27,401 nucleotides of DNA from an uncultured Eubacteriales bacterium (GTDB lineage Bacteria; Bacillota; Clostridia; Tissierellales; Peptoniphilaceae). This document shows, piece by piece, positions 24,033 to 27,401 of the stretch (within the stretch, counting starts at the first letter, position 1; each line of letters begins with the position of its first letter). The translations under genes were made by a program, and so were the position numbers. The DNA lies in contig CABTXP010000018.1 in the NCBI GenBank assembly GCA_902488815.1, forward strand, positions 1 to 27,401. Reading direction: 5' to 3'. The notes under the pieces were generated by a model. That model was not told where the DNA came from. It worked only from the letters and a program-made list of their open reading frames with translations, and ran no database searches.

Positions 24033-24178
24033 TAGCAGGAGTTTGCGGAGGACTTGCCGAATCATTTGGCGTCGACTCTTCGACGGTAAGACTTGTAACC
24101 GTACTACTGGTACTTTTCGGCGGACTCAGTGTTTGGATTTATATTATAGCTGCAATATTAATGCCGTTGGAAGACTGA
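24002..24178 (+). CDS. Small PspC-domain membrane protein
   Basis: A 58-residue open frame that is essentially one PspC domain: MLRRSRTDRMIAGVCGGLAE, then FGVDSSTVRLV, then a hydrophobic segment (about 31-55) ending ILMPLED. PspC proteins sit in the membrane and are linked to envelope-stress responses; a domain this short has no separate cytosolic part. An excellent ribosome-binding site (AAGGAGGG, 23991-23998) precedes the ATG. It overlaps the end of the hydrolase gene by 31 bases. No pspA or sensor partner is in the window. Confidence 0.85.
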   Translation: MLRRSRTDRMIAGVCGGLAESFGVDSSTVRLVTVLLVLFGGLSVWIYIIAAILMPLED

Positions 24179-24183
24179 GAGCC

Positions 24184-24212
24184 TTGAAGAAGATTTAAAG
24201 TTTGTATATAAT
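24184..24212 (+). promoter_or_regulatory. Promoter of the DUF1858 gene
   Basis: TTGAAG (24184-24189) and TATAAT (24207-24212) are separated by the ideal 17 bases. Transcription would start near 24219, giving a leader of about 30 bases. Confidence 0.7.
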
Positions 24213-24248
24213 TAATTGGTATTTTATATAGAAAGTTAGGTGAAATTT

Positions 24249-24446
24249 ATGATACAAAAGAACATGCTTATCGGACAAATGATTCAAGCTCATCCTGAAA
24301 CTGCAAGAGTTCTTATGGAATTCGGCATGGGATGCATCATGTGTCCTTCAAGCCAAATGGAAACTATAGAAGAAGCTGCTATGGTACACGGAATGGACCT
24401 TGAAGCTTTGATGCAAGAGTTAAATAAAGTTAGCGGAGAAAATTAA
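24249..24446 (+). CDS. DUF1858-domain protein with a CxxC pair
   Basis: A 65-residue cytosolic protein that is a single DUF1858 domain, often called a hybrid-cluster-protein-associated disulfide domain. Landmarks are PETARVLMEFGMGC (16-29), the CIMC pair Cys29/Cys32, then IEEAAMVHGMDLEALMQELN. Such proteins are thought to act in redox or metal-cluster chemistry; no hybrid cluster protein gene is adjacent here. The ATG at 24249 is chosen over an in-frame GTG at 24240 because AGGTG (about 24238-24242) is then correctly spaced. It has its own promoter and terminator. Confidence 0.85.
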   Translation: MIQKNMLIGQMIQAHPETARVLMEFGMGCIMCPSSQMETIEEAAMVHGMDLEALMQELNKVSGEN

Positions 24447-24449
24447 TTT

Positions 24450-24474
24450 AAAGGTCGCAAGTCGGCCTTTTTTT
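24450..24474 (+). terminator. Terminator of the DUF1858 gene
   Basis: AAAGGTC-N7-GGCCTTT (24450-24470) is a 7-bp stem including one T-G pair, followed by T residues to 24474, directly after the stop codon. Confidence 0.75.
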
Positions 24475-24557
24475 AATTTATGCAATACAAATTTTTTGTA
24501 TTATAATAACAATTTGTGGAGAGAAATATTTCTTGCATAGATTTTCTCTTCAAAGAT

Positions 24558-24586
24558 TTGACTATACCGTCAAATGATGGTAAAAT
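24558..24586 (+). promoter_or_regulatory. str operon promoter
   Basis: TTGACT (24558-24563) and TAAAAT (24581-24586) are 17 bases apart, and TGG just before the -10 makes it an extended -10 as well. This is the strongest promoter seen in the window, as expected for ribosomal protein genes. The -35 lies in an inverted repeat ATTTGAC-N6-GTCAAAT (24556-24575). The predicted start is near 24593. Confidence 0.75.
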
Positions 24587-24606
24587 AAATCGATATTTGA
24601 GTTTGA

Positions 24607-24628
24607 AAGACTACCGACGGGTAGTCTT
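24607..24628 (+). promoter_or_regulatory. Hairpin in the rpsL leader RNA
   Basis: AAGACTACC-GACG-GGTAGTCTT is a perfect 9-bp stem with a 4-base loop, about 14 bases into the predicted leader and 30 bases ahead of the rpsL ribosome-binding site. No T tract follows, so it is not a terminator. It may stabilise the mRNA or be a ribosomal protein binding site; the function is inference. Confidence 0.5.
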
Positions 24629-24667
24629 AAAATCTGCTCGAATAAATTTTAATCAAGGAGGTGCGCA

Positions 24668-25081
24668 ATGCCAACCATTAATCAACTTGTCAGAAAAGGT
24701 AGAAAGAAAGTTGAATACAAGTCCAAATCACCGGCACTTGATGTAAACTACGATTCACTTAGAAAAGTTGAAACTACTGTAAACTCACCGCAAAAGAGAG
24801 GTGTATGTGTTGCTGTAAGAACTGTAACACCTAAGAAACCTAACTCAGCTCTTAGAAAGGTTGCCAGAGTTCGTTTGACAAACGGATACGAAGTTATGGC
24901 TTACATTCCGGGTATCGGACACAACTTACAAGAGCACAGTGTTGTTCTAATCCGCGGCGGAAGAGTTAAAGACCTTCCGGGTGTTAGATATCACATTGTA
25001 AGAGGTACTCTTGATACAGCAGGTGTAGATTCAAGAAGACAGGCAAGGTCAAAGTACGGTACAAAGAAACCGAAAGCATAA
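24668..25081 (+). CDS. rpsL: 30S ribosomal protein S12
   Basis: Component of the decoding centre of the small ribosomal subunit. The 137 residues match S12 throughout, with the Gram-positive-type extra segment near 18-40. Functional sites include TPKKPNSALRK (54-64, Lys56 equivalent to E. coli Lys42, so the streptomycin-sensitive form), GIGHNLQEHSVV and VKDLPGVRYH (100-109) with Asp102, the residue methylthiolated in many bacteria. An AAGGAGGTG site precedes the ATG. It heads the str operon. Confidence 0.98.
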   Translation: MPTINQLVRKGRKKVEYKSKSPALDVNYDSLRKVETTVNSPQKRGVCVAVRTVTPKKPNSALRKVARVRLTNGYEVMAYIPGIGHNLQEHSVVLIRGGRVKDLPGVRYHIVRGTLDTAGVDSRRQARSKYGTKKPKA

Positions 25082-25090
25082 GAATTATAG

Positions 25091-25112
25091 AAAAATCTAA
25101 TATAGATTTTTT
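25091..25112 (+). promoter_or_regulatory. AT-rich hairpin after rpsL (possible partial terminator)
   Basis: AAAAATCTA-ATA-TAGATTTTT (25091-25111) is a 9-bp but A/T-rich stem ending in six T residues. It is terminator-like but weak, which would let most transcription reach rpsG and fusA and trim the S12:S7 mRNA ratio. That role is inference. Confidence 0.45.
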
Positions 25113-25123
25113 GGCTAACGACA

Positions 25124-25150
25124 AAAGTCGAGTACCAATGAATCGACTTT
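25124..25150 (+). promoter_or_regulatory. Hairpin just upstream of the rpsG ribosome-binding site
   Basis: AAAGTCGA-N11-TCGACTTT is a perfect 8-bp stem with an 11-base loop that ends about 10 bases before the AAGGAGGG site of rpsG. In E. coli, S7 binds the rpsL-rpsG intergenic RNA to repress translation, so a similar autoregulatory site is possible here but unproven. Confidence 0.45.
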
Positions 25151-25170
25151 AATAGTTAAGGAGGGAAGTT

Positions 25171-25641
25171 ATGCCAAGAAAAGGACATGTTCCAAAGAGA
25201 AAAGTCTTAGCTGACCCTGTCTATGATGATGTTGTAGTTACAAAACTTATAAACAATGTCATGCTTGATGGAAAAAAGGGAACAGCTCAAAGAATTGTAT
25301 ATGGATCATTCGACATTATTAAAGAACAAACAGGCGAAGATCCGTTAGAAGTATTTTACAAGGCACTAAACAATGTAATGCCTGTATTGGAAGTTAAAGG
25401 TAGACGTATCGGCGGTGCTACATACCAAGTACCTATGGAAGTAAGACCGGAAAGACGTCAAACTTTAGGATTAAGATGGATAGTTAACTTTGCAAGAGCT
25501 CGTGGCGAAAAGACCATGGACCAAAGACTTGCAAAAGAAATTTTGGATGCATCAAATAACTTAGGCGCAAGCGTTAAGAGAAAAGAAGAGATGCATAGAA
25601 CTGCAGAAGCCAACAAGGCATTTGCACACTATAGATGGTAA
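25171..25641 (+). CDS. rpsG: 30S ribosomal protein S7
   Basis: Primary 16S rRNA-binding protein that nucleates assembly of the small-subunit head. The 156-residue length is standard. It opens MPRKGHVPKRKVLADPVYDD, carries the rRNA-contact segment VKGRRIGGATYQVPMEVRPERR (about 75-96), WIVNFARARGEKTM (103-116) and the C-terminal MHRTAEANKAFAHYRW. It follows rpsL after an 89-base gap that contains two hairpins, and a strong AAGGAGGG site precedes the ATG. Confidence 0.98.
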   Translation: MPRKGHVPKRKVLADPVYDDVVVTKLINNVMLDGKKGTAQRIVYGSFDIIKEQTGEDPLEVFYKALNNVMPVLEVKGRRIGGATYQVPMEVRPERRQTLGLRWIVNFARARGEKTMDQRLAKEILDASNNLGASVKRKEEMHRTAEANKAFAHYRW

Positions 25642-25653
25642 TTAGGAGGAAAT

Positions 25654-27401
25654 ATGCCTAGAGATATAGACCTAAAGCATGTAAGAAACATCGGTATTAT
25701 GGCTCACATTGACGCGGGCAAAACAACAACTACCGAACGTATTCTTTACTATGCGGGCAAAATTCACAAAATAGGTGAAACTCATGAAGGCGGAGCCCAA
25801 ATGGACTGGATGGAACAAGAAAAGGAAAGAGGTATTACAATTACTTCTGCCGCAACAACAGCCATTTGGAAAGGATATAAATTAAATATAATCGACACAC
25901 CGGGACACGTTGACTTTACAGTTGAAGTAGAGAGATCTCTAAGAGTTCTTGACGGTGCGGTTGCACTTTTCGACGCGAAAAGCGGTGTAGAACCTCAATC
26001 TGAAACAGTTTGGAGACAATCCGACACCTATCATGTACCTCGTATCTCTCACATTAACAAAATGGACGTAACAGGTGCAGACTTTTTCAGAAGTGTGGAC
26101 ACGATTAGAGATAAATTACACGGAAATCCCGTGCCGATTCAAATACCCATGGGAGCTGAAGAAAATTTCATCGGAATGATTGACCTTGTGGAAATGAAGG
26201 CTGAAATTTACAAAGACGAAATGGGAACGCAAATAGAAATTACAGATGTGCCTGAAGAATACATGGAAAGCGCTCTAAAATGGAGAGAAAACATGATTGA
26301 AAAGGCTTCTGAATATGATGAAGACTTAATGATGGCTTATTTGGAAGGCGAAGAAATTTCTGATGACATGATAAAAAATGCGATTAGAAAAGGAACCGTA
26401 GCTTGTAAGATGAACCCTGTAACTTGCGGATCATCATACAAGAACAAGGGCGTTCAACTTCTACTTGATGCAATAATAGATTATCTTCCTTCACCACTTG
26501 ATATTCCTGCAATTACAGGAACTGAAGTTGGTGGAGACGAAGTTTTAACAAGACATGCATCAGATGACGAACCTTTCTCAGCATTGTCATTTAAAATTGT
26601 AACAGACCCATATGTAGGTAAGCTTTGCTACTTCAGAGTTTACTCAGGTACATTAAAAGCAGGCTCATATGTATACAATGCTACAAAGGGCAAGAGAGAA
26701 AGAATCGGACGTATTCTTCAAATGCACGCCAATAAGAGACAAGAAATTGAAGAAATACATGCAGGAGAAATTGCCGCAGCCGTAGGTCTTAAAGACACAA
26801 CTACGGGAGATACACTTTGTGATGAAAAAGCACCTTTAATACTTGAAAACATGGAATTCCCGGAACCGGTAATTTCAGTAGCTATTGAACCTAAGACAAA
26901 GGCATCACAAGACAAGATGGCAATAGCACTTCAAAAATTGGCGGAAGAAGACCCGACTTTCAGAACATACACTGACGATGAAACAGGACAAACAATTATC
27001 GCGGGTATGGGAGAACTTCACTTAGATATAATAGTAGACAGACTTTTAAGAGAATTTAAAGTAGAAGCCAACATCGGTAATCCACAAGTATCTTACAGAG
27101 AGTCCATAACAAAGGCTGCAGAAGCGGAAGGAAAGTATGTAAGACAATCAGGTGGACGTGGACAATACGGACATGCCAAAATCAAAATCGAACCACAAGA
27201 ACCGGGCAAAGGATTTGAATTTGTCAACGCAATTGTGGGAGGAGCTATTCCCAAGGAATACATCGGACCTGTACAACAAGGTATCGAAGAAGCTCTTCAA
27301 AGCGGTGTACTTGCAGGATATGAAATCCTTGACGTTAAAGTTACACTTTACGACGGTTCATATCACGAAGTCGACTCATCAGAAATGGCATTTAAGATTG
27401 C
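25654..27401 (+). CDS. fusA: Elongation factor G (3' end outside the window)
   Basis: Translocase GTPase that moves tRNAs and mRNA on the ribosome. About 582 codons are present, against roughly 690 in a full protein, and the frame is still open at the window edge. GTPase motifs are G1 AHIDAGKTTTTE (about 18-29), G2 ERGITITSAA, G3 DTPGHVDFT and G4 NKMD. Domain II and III segments follow, then domain IV with VSYRESITK, GRGQYGHAKI and VGGAIPKEYI. The site that usually reads FCAxxGVEPQSETVW here has FDAKSGVEPQSETVW, a small departure with no clear meaning. It starts 12 bases after rpsG with AGGAGGA upstream, so it is co-transcribed; tuf would be expected next. Confidence 0.97.
   Translation, partial: MPRDIDLKHVRNIGIMAHIDAGKTTTTERILYYAGKIHKIGETHEGGAQMDWMEQEKERGITITSAATTAIWKGYKLNIIDTPGHVDFTVEVERSLRVLDGAVALFDAKSGVEPQSETVWRQSDTYHVPRISHINKMDVTGADFFRSVDTIRDKLHGNPVPIQIPMGAEENFIGMIDLVEMKAEIYKDEMGTQIEITDVPEEYMESALKWRENMIEKASEYDEDLMMAYLEGEEISDDMIKNAIRKGTVACKMNPVTCGSSYKNKGVQLLLDAIIDYLPSPLDIPAITGTEVGGDEVLTRHASDDEPFSALSFKIVTDPYVGKLCYFRVYSGTLKAGSYVYNATKGKRERIGRILQMHANKRQEIEEIHAGEIAAAVGLKDTTTGDTLCDEKAPLILENMEFPEPVISVAIEPKTKASQDKMAIALQKLAEEDPTFRTYTDDETGQTIIAGMGELHLDIIVDRLLREFKVEANIGNPQVSYRESITKAAEAEGKYVRQSGGRGQYGHAKIKIEPQEPGKGFEFVNAIVGGAIPKEYIGPVQQGIEEALQSGVLAGYEILDVKVTLYDGSYHEVDSSEMAFKI

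Noticed and set aside
24485..24507. Palindrome ATACAAA-TTT-TTTGTAT (24485-24501) next to TATAAT (24502-24507) as a second str promoter with operator
   Set aside because: It is very A/T-rich and lacks a good -35; the promoter at 24558-24586 is much stronger. A weak upstream promoter cannot be excluded.
24607..24628. rpsL leader hairpin as a terminator or riboswitch
   Set aside because: No T tract follows and no known aptamer sequence is recognised, so it is listed only as a leader hairpin.

Overview
The window reads as chromosomal DNA of a low-GC Gram-positive (Firmicutes-type) anaerobe. Shine-Dalgarno sites are strong and purine-rich, S12 carries the extra N-terminal segment seen in Gram-positive S12 proteins, lipoprotein signal peptides have classical lipoboxes, and a stalk-domain (copper amine oxidase N-terminal-like) secreted protein is present. 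The gene mix (peptide ABC importer, TAXI-TRAP importer, pyruvate carboxylase, iron alcohol dehydrogenase, DUF1858 disulfide protein, DUF1538 membrane protein with a P-II-like partner) suggests a peptide-fermenting organism such as a member of the Tissierellia/Peptoniphilaceae. That placement is inference from style and content, not from a search.

Layout. (1) 1-2750: the 3' end of a tRNA-Ser gene with its terminator, then a three-gene restriction-modification module of HpaII type: C5 methyltransferase, HpaII-like endonuclease and Vsr mismatch-repair nickase. It ends at a terminator shared with the convergent next gene. (2) 2773-6210 (-): complete pyruvate carboxylase. A divergent metallophosphoesterase (6270-7001, +) starts so close to its own -10 box that its mRNA is probably leaderless. 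(3) 7045-9163 (+): a two-repeat DUF1538 membrane protein gene broken by two compensating single-base shifts (the second in a run of seven G), followed by a tandem P-II-like signalling protein. (4) 9232-14962 (-): oppBCDFA peptide importer operon. (5) 15140-18274 (-): TRAP 4TM/12TM fusion permease, TAXI-type binding lipoprotein and a translationally coupled protein of unknown function. (6) 18359-19824 (+): flavodoxin-like protein and a secreted stalk-domain protein. (7) 19981-24178 (+): a tightly packed run of iron alcohol dehydrogenase, glycerol kinase, Lrp/AsnC regulator, alpha/beta hydrolase and a tiny PspC protein. (8) 24249-24446 (+): DUF1858 redox protein with its own promoter and terminator. 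(9) 24558-27401 (+): the str operon (rpsL, rpsG, fusA), with fusA running off the window end.

Functional picture. Peptides and probably small organic acids are imported (Opp, TAXI-TRAP). Pyruvate carboxylase feeds oxaloacetate, while the alcohol dehydrogenase and glycerol kinase handle carbonyl/alcohol and glycerol-3-phosphate metabolism. The least explained unit is the DUF1538 membrane protein plus its tandem P-II-like partner, which looks like a membrane transporter or channel coupled to a cytosolic nucleotide/metabolite sensor. In this copy it may be switched off, or the base changes may be sequencing errors in homopolymers. No insertion sequences, CRISPR arrays, prophage genes or gene-free stretches over 300 bases were seen.
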